Made by a program: the position numbers and the translations under genes. From positions 1-53,140 of the forward strand of contig WFPM01000119.1 in NCBI GenBank assembly GCA_015487635.1: a stretch of DNA of 53,140 bases. Direction: 5' to 3'. The notes under the pieces were generated by a model. That model did no database searches. It was not told the DNA's origin and worked only from the letters and a program-made list of their open reading frames with translations. The DNA is from Rhodothermus sp. Its GTDB lineage: Bacteria > Bacteroidota > Rhodothermia > Rhodothermales > Rhodothermaceae. This document shows positions 35,718 through 44,764 of this stretch, piece by piece. The first letter of the stretch is position 1. Each line of letters opens with the position of its first letter.

Positions 35718-36055
35718 GGGCTCTCAGGGCAAATCGGGTTGCTTGATGTTGCGTTCGGGTAAAGTAGCCGTGTCCGTCAAACAGGATCTTCTGGACATTG
35801 TGACCGATCGGCCTTCAGCAGCAGACACGTTCCCGTTTGCAGGGCGCCACGGAGCGAAGTGGCCTCAAACGGATGCTTCGCTCCGTGGCGGACAACGGAC
35901 TCATTTTCGGGCCGCACGGCTATCCCATTCTGCATTATCTTAACGCACGCGCCGCCCTTGTTCGCGTAGGTAGCCGATGGGGTTCCGGCGGCGCACCCTT
36001 TCGGCGCTTGAGGCGTTGGAAGCGCGTCTGTCACCCGGTAGTCAGCCATTGAGTC
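35718..36055. repeat. 338-bp intergenic region with a 14-bp inverted repeat
   Basis: GCCACGGAGCGAAG (35846-35859) and its exact reverse complement (35876-35889) bracket 16 bases. GCGCCACGGAG at its left arm also occurs in the 25.4-kb repeat cluster. The region separates divergent LpxH and rhomboid genes, so both promoters should lie here, but I see no clear ones. Confidence 0.65.
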
Positions 36056-36718
36056 ATGTACCGCGACTACGACTACTACCAGCCGCCCACGCAGTTTGCT
36101 GTTTTTCCGCCGGTCGTCAAAAATCTGCTGATCCTGAACGGCCTGGTGTTTCTGGCGCAACTGGTGCCCACCACCGATCGGCTGCTCATCGAATGGTTTG
36201 CGCTCTGGCCGCTGGGCCTTCCGGACTTCTACCCGGGCTTCTGGCCCTGGCAGCTCATCACCTACAGTTTCCTGCACGGTGGCTTTGCCCACCTTTTTTT
36301 CAATATGTTCGCGCTCTGGATGTTCGGCGTGCCGATCGAGCGGGCCTGGGGCTCCCGGCGCTTTGGGGTATACTACTTTGTGTGTGTGGCGGGAGCAGGC
36401 CTGACGCAATTACTGGTTGTTACGCTCAGTGGCTCGGTGTACCCGACGGTGGGCGCATCGGGCGGGGTGTTTGGCATCCTGCTGGCTTTCGGGATGATGT
36501 TTCCCAATACGCCTATCTATCTGTATTTCCTGTTTCCAATCAAGGCCAAGTGGCTGGTGATTGGCTACGGATTGCTGGAACTGTGGGCTGGCGTGACGGG
36601 CACCCAGGCGGGCGTGGCGAACTTTGCGCATCTGGGCGGGATGCTTTTCGGTTTTCTACTAATTCAGTACTGGCGGGGGAAGCTACCCTGGCGTCCAACG
36701 CGGCGGTTGTACTGGTAG
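36056..36718 (+). CDS. rhomboid intramembrane serine protease 1
   Basis: This 220-residue membrane protein has six or so helices. The nucleophile is Ser135 in GASGGVFG, and the partner is His192 in FAHLGGM. The loop motif TYSFLHGGFAHLFFNM is a classic rhomboid signature. It would cut membrane-protein substrates within the lipid bilayer. A second rhomboid starts 70 bases later. Confidence 0.93.
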   Translation: MYRDYDYYQPPTQFAVFPPVVKNLLILNGLVFLAQLVPTTDRLLIEWFALWPLGLPDFYPGFWPWQLITYSFLHGGFAHLFFNMFALWMFGVPIERAWGSRRFGVYYFVCVAGAGLTQLLVVTLSGSVYPTVGASGGVFGILLAFGMMFPNTPIYLYFLFPIKAKWLVIGYGLLELWAGVTGTQAGVANFAHLGGMLFGFLLIQYWRGKLPWRPTRRLYW

Positions 36719-36788
36719 CACAAAACCTTTCGCCCGTCCATGCAGTACACAACAGCAGATCTGTGGAACCACCTATCCTGAGCGATCC

Positions 36789-37697
36789 GTGAGCCGGTTT
36801 CTGGTCTGGTATCGGATGCAGCCGCCCGCGCTGCGGGCCCTGCTGACGATCAATGTGGGCGTCTACCTGCTGTGGATCCTGGTGCTCATGCACCTCGACG
36901 CCGTGCGTGGATTCGTGTGGATGCAGTTAGCGTTGAACCCCGACTGGCCGGCCATCCTGAGGCATCCCTGGCAACTCGTTACCTACAACTTTCTACACCT
37001 GCAGCCGGGCTTCTGGGGGCTCCTGCACATTCTGTTCAACATGCTCTGGCTGGTGTGGATCGGCCGCGAATACGAGGAGCTGCACGGCTCGCACCAGCTC
37101 CTGGCATTGTACCTGATCGCCGGCGTCGGTGGCGGGTTGCTCACCGTGCTGCTGCACGCGCTGTTTCCGAGCGTGGGCGCCTTTGGTGGGCTGGTGCACG
37201 GCGCGTCGGCGTCGGTGCTGGGCGTACTCATGGCCGTGGCCGTCCTTTACCCCTTCAAGAGCGTGGCGCTGTTTCTGTTCGGGCCGATCCGGTTGCTCTA
37301 CCTGGTGCTGATCTTTCTGGTGCTCGACGTGCTGTTCATGGCTGGCGGCGGCACGGCCGTTGGGGCGCACCTGGGCGGTGCACTGTTCGGTTTCCTGTAC
37401 GCGAAGGCTGAGCAGCGGGGAATTGATCTGGCCGGGTGGGCCCGCATCTTCTTCCAACCCCGGCGCGTACTGCGGAAGCGGCAGCCCGTCACAGCCGAGA
37501 CCGGCCATCTGCTGCGTCGGGTGGGCGCCTGGATGGAACAGCGACGTGGCGCAGCGGCCGAAGGTCGGAGCAGTTCGGCTGAGGAACGCTCGCTGGAGGA
37601 AGAGGTGGATCGCATTCTGGACAAGATCAGCGCGCACGGGTACGATTCGCTCACCGAAGAAGAGAAGCGGATCCTGTACGAAGCCAGTCGGCGTTGA
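36789..37697 (+). CDS. rhomboid intramembrane serine protease 2 with C-terminal tail
   Basis: This is a 302-residue protein starting at GTG 36789. The catalytic Ser140 is in HGASASVLG, a less common GASAS form, and His194 lies in GAHLGGALFG. After the membrane part (about 1-215), a cytoplasmic tail ends EVDRILDKISAHGYDSL.. EEEKRILYEAS, matching the DUF6576 element seen in Bacteroidota rhomboids. The tail includes a charged low-complexity stretch. It is followed by ispG at 39 bases. Confidence 0.9.
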   Translation: MSRFLVWYRMQPPALRALLTINVGVYLLWILVLMHLDAVRGFVWMQLALNPDWPAILRHPWQLVTYNFLHLQPGFWGLLHILFNMLWLVWIGREYEELHGSHQLLALYLIAGVGGGLLTVLLHALFPSVGAFGGLVHGASASVLGVLMAVAVLYPFKSVALFLFGPIRLLYLVLIFLVLDVLFMAGGGTAVGAHLGGALFGFLYAKAEQRGIDLAGWARIFFQPRRVLRKRQPVTAETGHLLRRVGAWMEQRRGAAAEGRSSSAEERSLEEEVDRILDKISAHGYDSLTEEEKRILYEASRR

Positions 37698-37736
37698 AGC
37701 CCGGAGCCAACCGCGAACACAACCCCTGACGTTATC

Positions 37737-38834
37737 ATGGAGCGACCGCGTCGCCGGTCCCGGCCTGTCATGGTCGGGAATGTGCAGATTGGTGGTGGGG
37801 CCCCGATCTCCGTCCAGTCGATGACGACCACGAAGACGCACGATGTGGAGGCCACGCTGGCGCAGATCCGGCAGCTGGCCGAGGCGGGAGCCGACATCGT
37901 GCGGGTGGCCGTTCCACGCCCGGAGGACGCCGAAGCGCTGCGCGACATCGTGCAGGGCAGCCCAGTGCCCATCGTGGCCGACATCCACTTCAACTACCAG
38001 TACGCGCTGAAGGCTATCGAGGCCGGCGTGGCCAAGGTGCGCATCAACCCCGGTAACATCGGCAAAGAGGAGTGGGAACGCGAGGTGCTGCTGGCTGCCA
38101 AGGAAAAGGGCATCCCGATCCGGATCGGCGTCAATTCGGGCTCGCTCGAACGCGACCTGCTCGACAAGTACGGCTATCCGAAGCCGGAGGCGCTCTTCGA
38201 AAGCGCCATGCGACACGTGGAGATCTGTCTCAAACACGGATTCGAGGACATTGTCATCTCCGTCAAACATTCCGACGTCTACTACATGATCCAGGCCTAC
38301 CGGCTGATCGCCGAGCGCACGGACTTCCCGCTACATCTCGGCGTGACCGAAGCCGGATCTTTCCTGAGCGGTAGCATCAAGAGCGCCATCGGCATTGGAG
38401 CGCTGCTGGCCGAAGGCATTGGCGACACGATCCGGGTCTCGCTGGCCACAGACCCGGTCAAAGAGGTGGAAGTGGCGCATCAGATTCTGAAGGCGCTGCG
38501 GCTGGGCCCACCGGGCGTGAACATCATTGCCTGCCCGACGTGCGGCCGCCTGACCGGCAACCTGTTCTCGATCGTGGAGGCCGTCGAGGAGGCCGTCAAG
38601 GCGCGCAAGTTTAAAAAGAACCTGAACGTAGCCTTGATGGGCTGTGCGGTGAACGGCCCGGGCGAGGCGGCTGGCGCCGATCTGGGCATTTCGCTGGGGC
38701 GCGGCCGGGCTCACCTGTTCATCCGGGGCAAGGTCGTGCGCGTGGTGCCCGAAGACCAGATTGTCGATGCCGTGCTGGAAGCGATCGAGCAGTGGGAGGA
38801 AACTTCGGATGGCGTGGCACCGGATGCTTCCTGA
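37737..38834 (+). CDS. ispG: 4-hydroxy-3-methylbut-2-enyl diphosphate synthase
   Basis: This is a 365-residue enzyme of the non-mevalonate isoprenoid pathway. It reduces methylerythritol cyclodiphosphate to HMBPP with a 4Fe-4S cluster bound by Cys266, Cys269 (ACPTCGR) and Cys303 (MGCAVNGPGEA). The TIM-barrel N-terminus begins VGNVQIGGGAPISVQSMT. The length matches the bacterial short form, without the insertion seen in plants and Chlamydia. It is the last gene of the rhomboid group, which is probably a transcriptional rather than functional link. Confidence 0.96.
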   Translation: MERPRRRSRPVMVGNVQIGGGAPISVQSMTTTKTHDVEATLAQIRQLAEAGADIVRVAVPRPEDAEALRDIVQGSPVPIVADIHFNYQYALKAIEAGVAKVRINPGNIGKEEWEREVLLAAKEKGIPIRIGVNSGSLERDLLDKYGYPKPEALFESAMRHVEICLKHGFEDIVISVKHSDVYYMIQAYRLIAERTDFPLHLGVTEAGSFLSGSIKSAIGIGALLAEGIGDTIRVSLATDPVKEVEVAHQILKALRLGPPGVNIIACPTCGRLTGNLFSIVEAVEEAVKARKFKKNLNVALMGCAVNGPGEAAGADLGISLGRGRAHLFIRGKVVRVVPEDQIVDAVLEAIEQWEETSDGVAPDAS

Positions 38835-38869
38835 GCAGAGAGAGACTTTCTGTAGCGAAATTATGCCTT

Positions 38870-38963
38870 AAAAGTTGTTCTAAACTTTTGATCATATCTT
38901 TTTCATAGGCCGTGTGAAACAGCATGCCGCGCGGAGACGTTGAGTCTGGGCTGAAAGCGCTTT
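38870..38963 (+). promoter_or_regulatory. leader of tryptophanase gene: hairpin, candidate promoter and palindrome
   Basis: AAAAGTT (38870-38876) and AACTTTT (38883-38889) form a weak hairpin after ispG. TTG at 38875-38877 and TATCTTTT at 38895 resemble a Bacteroidota-type promoter. AAAGCGCTTT (38954-38963) is a perfect 10-bp palindrome of the LacI type. All three are by eye and may not be functional. Confidence 0.35.
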
Positions 38964-39076
38964 TGTCGTGACGAGAAGGCGGTGCTGTTGGCTTGTCCGG
39001 GTGAGGCCGATCGAAGCGGGGGTGGTAAGATTCCGGCCAGTGCAGTTGTTGTCCTGAAGTAAAAAACACCGTTCCT

Positions 39077-41758
39077 ATGGACTACCGCTACCCCAAAGCC
39101 GCCCCGTACAAAAACAAAATCGTCGAAGCACTCCCGCGTCTTACACCGGAACAGCGTCGGGAAGCCCTGCAACAGGCCGACTACAACGTCTGGCGTCTTC
39201 GAGACCGACAGGTCTACATTGATCTGGCCGATGCGCACGGCAACGGCGCCCTGACGCAACAGCAGTGGGCCGGACTGATGGTGGGGGACGAGGCCTATGC
39301 GGGCAGCATCAACTTTGAGCATCTGCAGGAGGCCGCCCAGGCCCGCTTCGGCAAGCCGCATCTGGTACCAACCCATGCCGGTCGGGGGGCCGAACACCTG
39401 GTACTACTGGCGTTCAGCAGCGAGGGGCAGCAGGTGGTAGGGAATGCGCCGAGCCCGACGCTGGTCCGGTTGACAGAACGTTATGCGCGTACGTACCGCG
39501 ATCTTTCGGCGTCAACTGCAACGTTTTCGGGCGACGTGGACCTGCAGGCGCTGGAAGCGCTGCTGCGTCATGAGGCGGAGAGCATTGCCTACCTGGTGCT
39601 GCACTCGGCCGCATGGACGTTGGGTGGGCAGCCTTTCTCGTTGCGCAACGCCCGGGCCGTAGCCGAACTGGCCCGGGCCTACCGGAAGCCGCTGGTAATT
39701 GAGGCGACGCATATCTTCACGCAGGCGCTGGTGTTGCAGGAGTGCGAAGAAGGGCTTCGGGATCAGTCGCTGCTTTCGATCGTGCGTGAGCTGGCCGATC
39801 TGGCCGACGTAGTGTATCTCTCGGCCCGGGGTGATCTGGGGTGCCACGTGGGCGGGATGATCCTGACCGATCGTGAGGAAGACTACGTGGCGCTGCGCAG
39901 CCTGGTCGTCGTGTTCGAAGGGCTGCATACGTACGGCGGGCTGGCCGGACGCGACCTGGAGGCCATTGCCGTGGCCCTGCAGGAGCTGTCCGAGGATGAA
40001 CTGCGCTTTCATCGGGGACAGTTGCTGACCCTGGCACAGCGCCTGCAACGGCTGGGGTATCCAGTGCTTGAGCCCGTGGGATTGCAGAGCATCGCGGTGG
40101 ACGTAACCGAACAGGCGCCGGGCGCTTTCCCCGCACACAGCCTGGCCGCGGCGCTGTATCTGCTGGCCGGCGTGCGAAGCGGGCCCCGGGGCGCCTTGCT
40201 GCATCTGGCGCTTCCCCGCCGCGTCTACACAGAGCGTCATCTGGATTATGTTGTGGCGGCGCTGGAACGTTTGCAGGAGGTGCGTCCGCTGCCCGGCCTG
40301 AAACTGGTGGAAGACTATCCGCCGCTCCGGGACGAGATGGCCTGCTTCGAGCCGGAACAACCGCTGGCCCCGCCGGCCTGGTCGCCGGAGGTGGCGCCGG
40401 AGCCGTATCGCATCAAGGCTATCGAACCGCTGGTGCTGACCACGCGGACCCGGCGTGAAGCGGCCCTCCAAGAGGCGGGATGGAACACGTTCCTGCTGCG
40501 CTCGCAGGACGTGTACATCGACTTTCTGACAGACTCGGGCACCTCGGCCATGAGCAGCACGCAGTGGGCCGAGATGCTGCGTGCCGCAGAGACGCTGACC
40601 TACTCGGAGGCTTACGATCGCTTTGTAGAGACAATCCGCGAGTTGTACGGCTTTCCCTACGTGCTGCCCACGCATCAGGGACGCGCCGCCGAACACGTCC
40701 TGTCGCAGGTGATGATCCGGCCCGGACAGTACGTGGCCAACAACATGTATTTCACCACCACGCGCGAGCATCAGGAGCGGGCCGGGGGCATCTTTGTGGA
40801 CGTGATCATCGACGAAGCCCATGATCCGGCGACCAAACATCCCTTCAAGGGGAACATAGATCCCGACAAGTTGCGGGATCTCGTCCGCCGGGTAGGGGCC
40901 GAGCAGGTGGCCTACGTGTGCCTGGAACTCAATGTGAACATGGCAGGCGGGCAACCCGTCTCGCTGGAGAACGTGCGCACCATTGCCGAAATCTGCCGTA
41001 GCCATGGCATCCCGCTGATCTTCGATGCAACCCGCGCGGCCGAGAACGCCTATTTCATCAAGATGCGGGAACCCGGCATGCAGGACCGTACGATTCCGGA
41101 CATCTTCCGGGAACTCATGTCTTACGCCGATGGGGTGACCGTGAGCGCCAAAAAAGATCTGCTGGTCAACATCGGGGGGTTCCTGGCCGTGCGGGATGCG
41201 ACGCTCTACCGACGGCTTGAACAGTTTGCGCTGCGATTCGAGGGACATCCGGCCGACGGGGGGCTGGCCCGGCGCGATCTGGTCGCCATGGCACAGGGAG
41301 CCCGCGAGATGCTCGATGTGGACTACCTGCGCAGTCGGATCGAGCAGGTGGCCTATCTGGCCGCCCGGCTGCGCGACGGGGGCGTGCCGATCGTCGAGCC
41401 GCCCGGCGGGCATGCCGTGTTCATCGATGCGCGGCGTTTTCTCCCGCATCTACCCCAGGATCAATTTCCCGCGCAGCGGCTGGCCGGTGAGATTTATCTG
41501 GCCTCCGGCGTGCGCGCCATGGAGCGGGGCATCGTCTCGGCCGGACGCGATCCGAAGACGGGACGCCACAAGTATCCCCGCCTGGAGCTGGTGCGTCTGA
41601 CCATTCCGAGGCGCGTCTACACGCAGGGGCATCTGGACGTGGCCGCCGAAGGCATTCTGGAAGTGTTTGCCCGGCGGGAGCGGATTGGTGGCCTGCGCAT
41701 GGTCTTTGAGCCGCCCACGCTGCGCTTCTTCACGGCCCGTTTTGAGCCGATCGTGTAA
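39077..41758 (+). CDS. tandem-fused tryptophanase/tyrosine phenol-lyase family protein
   Basis: This 893-residue protein is two beta-eliminating lyase domains in one chain; E. coli tryptophanase has 471 residues. The C-terminal half (about 445-893) has the active-site features: LTDSGTSAMSS (484-494), PTHQGRAAEH (531-540), Asp650 of IFDATRAAEN, and the PLP Lys693 in SAKKD. The N-terminal half (1-440) aligns with it (PTHAGRGAEH, GGQPFSL, LALPRRVYT), but Lys693 is replaced by Gly252 in SARGD and Asp650 by Glu209. The first half is therefore probably non-catalytic. The active half should convert tryptophan to indole, pyruvate and ammonia, or tyrosine to phenol; which one cannot be told. It appears transcribed alone. 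Confidence 0.9.
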   Translation: MDYRYPKAAPYKNKIVEALPRLTPEQRREALQQADYNVWRLRDRQVYIDLADAHGNGALTQQQWAGLMVGDEAYAGSINFEHLQEAAQARFGKPHLVPTHAGRGAEHLVLLAFSSEGQQVVGNAPSPTLVRLTERYARTYRDLSASTATFSGDVDLQALEALLRHEAESIAYLVLHSAAWTLGGQPFSLRNARAVAELARAYRKPLVIEATHIFTQALVLQECEEGLRDQSLLSIVRELADLADVVYLSARGDLGCHVGGMILTDREEDYVALRSLVVVFEGLHTYGGLAGRDLEAIAVALQELSEDELRFHRGQLLTLAQRLQRLGYPVLEPVGLQSIAVDVTEQAPGAFPAHSLAAALYLLAGVRSGPRGALLHLALPRRVYTERHLDYVVAALERLQEVRPLPGLKLVEDYPPLRDEMACFEPEQPLAPPAWSPEVAPEPYRIKAIEPLVLTTRTRREAALQEAGWNTFLLRSQDVYIDFLTDSGTSAMSSTQWAEMLRAAETLTYSEAYDRFVETIRELYGFPYVLPTHQGRAAEHVLSQVMIRPGQYVANNMYFTTTREHQERAGGIFVDVIIDEAHDPATKHPFKGNIDPDKLRDLVRRVGAEQVAYVCLELNVNMAGGQPVSLENVRTIAEICRSHGIPLIFDATRAAENAYFIKMREPGMQDRTIPDIFRELMSYADGVTVSAKKDLLVNIGGFLAVRDATLYRRLEQFALRFEGHPADGGLARRDLVAMAQGAREMLDVDYLRSRIEQVAYLAARLRDGGVPIVEPPGGHAVFIDARRFLPHLPQDQFPAQRLAGEIYLASGVRAMERGIVSAGRDPKTGRHKYPRLELVRLTIPRRVYTQGHLDVAAEGILEVFARRERIGGLRMVFEPPTLRFFTARFEPIV

Positions 41759-41926
41759 AAGCAGCCCGTTTTTTCACACAGAGCACGCACGGAAGCCGGG
41801 CGGTCGTGAAAAAGGGACCGCCGTAGCATCCCGGCATGGAGGCACAGATTTCTGCCGCAGAGGGGCCGTTTTTCCAGCAGTACTGGGATGATTTTAAATT
41901 TTCTCAAAAGGAGAACGCAGAAGGGC

Positions 41927-41977
41927 TTGACGAAAGCGGATCCATGTTGTTTATTTTCAGATCGAGTAAGCGCTTAC
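41927..41977 (+). promoter_or_regulatory. promoter and LacI-type operator of the regulator gene
   Basis: GTAAGCGCTTAC (41966-41977) is a perfect 12-bp palindrome and the textbook LacI/GalR-type operator. Just upstream, TTGACG (41927-41932) and TATTTT (41952-41957) with a 19-base spacer could be a promoter. The operator would cover the start of transcription, suggesting autorepression of the LacI-family gene at 42002. Confidence 0.6.
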
Positions 41978-42001
41978 GCACATGTCAGACTGATCCGGCC
42001 G

Positions 42002-43057
42002 ATGGGACTGACCATTTACGACATCGCCCGTGAAGCGGGCGTCTCGATAGCCACCGTCTCGCGCGTCTTTAACAACAGCCCCCGTGTGGCGCCGCACACG
42101 CGCAAGCGGGTGCTGGAAGTGGCCCGGCGGCTGGGCTATCAGCCGCACGTGTCCGCCCGGAGTCTGGCCCGGCGACAGGCGCAGACGGTGGCGGCCATCG
42201 TCCCCATGCTGACCAACTACTTCTTCGTCGAAGTGCTACGGGGGCTGCAGGATCGGCTGGCCGAGACGAACTTCGATCTACTGGTCTATGCCGCCCCCGC
42301 GCTTTCGGACGTGGATGCCCACCTGGAACGGGCGCTGCAGCGGGGCCGATCGGCCGGCGTGATGATCTTTTCGACGCCGATGACCCGGGAGCGCGTCGAG
42401 CGCCTTCAGCGCAGCCACCAGCCCGTGGTGCTGGTGGATTCGTTCCACCCGGATTTCGACTCGGTTTCGATCGACAACGAGCAGGGCGGGTATCTGGCGG
42501 CGCGCCATCTGCTCGAGCACGGCTATCGGCGCATCGGACTGCTCATGGCGCATCCCGACTCGGTCCCTGCGCGGGAGCGCCGTCACGGCTACGAGCGGGC
42601 GTTGCGCGAGGCCGGCCTGGAGCCTGATCCGGATCTGATCGTCGCCAGCACCGACCCGCATAACCACGGCTACACGGAAGAGGGTGGCTACGAGGCGATG
42701 AAACAGCTCCTTGAGCAAATGCCCCGTCCAGAGGCCGTGTTCGTTGTGTCCGACATCATGGCGCTGGGCGCGTTGCGGGCTGTCGAGGAGGCCGGGCTCC
42801 GCGTGCCGGATGACATAGGACTGATCGGCTTTGACGACCTACGCGTGAGTCGCTTTCTGGGCCTGAGCACGCTGCGCCAGCCCATGTACGAAATGGGAAA
42901 ACTAGCCGCCGAAAAGTTGCTCCGACGCATTGCCGAGCCGGAACTGTCGGTAACCAGCACGGTCTTCGCGCCCCGCTTGATCTGTCGCCGCACTTGTGCG
43001 CCGGGCGCGCGGGGCGGTCAACCCGAGACGGCAACGCTCTCCCGAAACCAGACATGA
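42002..43057 (+). CDS. LacI-family transcriptional regulator
   Basis: This is a 351-residue regulator. The N-terminal helix-turn-helix reads TIYDIAREAGVSIATVSRVFNN (split 4-25), followed by the hinge VSARSLARR and a periplasmic-binding-protein-like sugar domain (about 60-330). ATG 42002 is used, where family homology begins; an in-frame start at 41888 lies before the operator and is unlikely. The ligand is unknown, but the following outer-membrane and surface genes suggest a sugar or maltodextrin-type signal. Its stop overlaps the next gene (ATGA). Confidence 0.9.
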   Translation: MGLTIYDIAREAGVSIATVSRVFNNSPRVAPHTRKRVLEVARRLGYQPHVSARSLARRQAQTVAAIVPMLTNYFFVEVLRGLQDRLAETNFDLLVYAAPALSDVDAHLERALQRGRSAGVMIFSTPMTRERVERLQRSHQPVVLVDSFHPDFDSVSIDNEQGGYLAARHLLEHGYRRIGLLMAHPDSVPARERRHGYERALREAGLEPDPDLIVASTDPHNHGYTEEGGYEAMKQLLEQMPRPEAVFVVSDIMALGALRAVEEAGLRVPDDIGLIGFDDLRVSRFLGLSTLRQPMYEMGKLAAEKLLRRIAEPELSVTSTVFAPRLICRRTCAPGARGGQPETATLSRNQT

Positions 43058-44736
43058 AAGTTGTGGGCCTCATAGTCGTTGTGGGTTTGCTGTTGCTGGC
43101 TGGCTGCCATGCCGGCTCGGCGCAGCAGACGCTGCTGGCCGAAGGGCCGGGCGTGCACATCACGACCGACGCCTTCCGGGAGGCGTATCTGGACTATCTG
43201 CTGCGCACCGGCCAGACCGACAGCCCGCGGTTGCGCCGACTGTTTCTCGAGCAGATGATCCGGGAGGCTCTGGTGGCCTACGAAGCCCGGCGGCAGGGGC
43301 TGGATCGCACCCTGGCCTACGAAGAAGAGGCTCGAGCCGTCGAGACCAAGCTGCTCGTAGAGGCCTACGCTCGGCGTGTGCTTTACGACACGGTGCAGAT
43401 ACGCGAAGCGGAGCTGGCCGAAGCGTTTGTACGCCTCAACACCGAGGTGCGGGCGCGCCATCTGTGGGCACCCACCCGGGCGGCCGCCGAGTCGCTTTAT
43501 GCCCACCTCCAAGCCGGTGCGTCGTTCGAGGCGTTGGCCGCCGAGGTTTTCCGTGACAGTGTGCTGGCCCGAAGCGGCGGCGATCTGGGCTGGTTCTCGT
43601 TCGATGAAATGGATCCGGCCTTCGAGGACGTGGCCTTCCGGCTCCGGCCTGGCGAGATCTCTCCACCGGTGCGCACGGCCTATGGCTACTCGATCATTCA
43701 GGTGACGGATCGGTTCACAAAGCCCATTCTGACTGAGACCGAGTTTGCGCAGAAGCGGCCCCTTCTGGAGCGTTATCTGCGCTACCGGAAGCAGCAGGCC
43801 GCCCGGGAAGCCTGTGCGCGCAGTCTGGCCGATTCGCTGCAGATTCACTTTCACGAGGCGACGCTGCGGCGACTCTACGACCGGATTGCAGGACGCGTGA
43901 CGCAGGAGATGGAAGGGGGGGCTGAAGACTGGCTGCAGGCACCGCTGCTGTCGTTCGGTCCGGCCACAGAGCGCGTGACCTGGACGGTGGCCGATTTCCG
44001 GGAGCAGGCGCGACTGACAAGTAGGGCGCAACGCGAGGCGGCCGCCCGCTCGCCGGAGGCGCTGCAGGAGTTTGCCCGCGGCCTGGTGGTACGTCACGTA
44101 CTGGCCGAGCGCGCCCGCGCGGCCGGTCTGCACCGCAGCCCGGCCTTCGAGCAGGTCCGGCAGGAGGCACTCGATCGCTGGCTTTACCGATACGTGCGTC
44201 AGCAGATAGAGGCCGGGGCTACCGTGCCTGAAGATACGATGCGGGCTTTCTACGAAGCGCACCGGGAGGACTTCCGGATGCCGGCCCGGCGGGCCGTCTG
44301 GGAAATCCTGGTGCCCACCGAGGCGGAGGCGCGTCGCATCCGAGCGCTGCTGGCGAGCACGTCGTTCGAGGAGCTGGCCCGGCGCTACTCGCGGCGACCG
44401 GGCGCGGCGGCGACGGGCGGCTATCTGGGCTTTGTGGCTGAAGCGCAACTGGGTACGGTGGGAAAGGCCGTCTTTGCCGCACGCGAAGGGGAGGTGCTGG
44501 GGCCGCTGCGGATTGCCGACGGCTACGTGCTACTGAAAGTGGGCGCCGAGCAGTCCGAGCGTCCCATGACCTTCGAGGAGGCCCGGCCGCTCATCGAACG
44601 CCAGTTGCGTCCCTACTTCGCACGCCAGCGCTGGCGGGAACATCTGGCGATGCTGGCTGCCCGCTACGAGGACCGCATTACACGCTATCTCTCCCGACTG
44701 AACACGTTACAGCTGAGCTCCCCCGCTGACGCCTGA
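43054..44736 (+). CDS. parvulin-type (PpiC/SurA) peptidyl-prolyl isomerase lipoprotein
   Basis: This 560-residue protein has a lipoprotein signal (MKVVGLIVVVGLLLLAGC, lipidated Cys18). There is a first PpiC domain (about 130-230, including SGGDLGWFSFDEMDPAFEDVAF) and a second (about 415-510, including ATGGYLGFVAEAQLGTVGKAVF). N-terminal and linking regions are helical, SurA/PrsD-like. It should fold exported proteins such as the large barrels encoded next. ATG 43054 overlaps the LacI stop, so its translation is coupled to the regulator, which is unusual. Confidence 0.87.
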   Translation: MKVVGLIVVVGLLLLAGCHAGSAQQTLLAEGPGVHITTDAFREAYLDYLLRTGQTDSPRLRRLFLEQMIREALVAYEARRQGLDRTLAYEEEARAVETKLLVEAYARRVLYDTVQIREAELAEAFVRLNTEVRARHLWAPTRAAAESLYAHLQAGASFEALAAEVFRDSVLARSGGDLGWFSFDEMDPAFEDVAFRLRPGEISPPVRTAYGYSIIQVTDRFTKPILTETEFAQKRPLLERYLRYRKQQAAREACARSLADSLQIHFHEATLRRLYDRIAGRVTQEMEGGAEDWLQAPLLSFGPATERVTWTVADFREQARLTSRAQREAAARSPEALQEFARGLVVRHVLAERARAAGLHRSPAFEQVRQEALDRWLYRYVRQQIEAGATVPEDTMRAFYEAHREDFRMPARRAVWEILVPTEAEARRIRALLASTSFEELARRYSRRPGAAATGGYLGFVAEAQLGTVGKAVFAAREGEVLGPLRIADGYVLLKVGAEQSERPMTFEEARPLIERQLRPYFARQRWREHLAMLAARYEDRITRYLSRLNTLQLSSPADA

Positions 44737-44764
44737 ACGGGAAACCGAGTTGCTGTAGGCCATC

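Noticed and set aside
39512-41449. Long open frame of 645 codons on the minus strand opposite the tryptophanase gene
   Set aside because: High-GC codon bias leaves the opposite strand open; its translation has no recognisable domains, while the plus strand has clear tryptophanase motifs.
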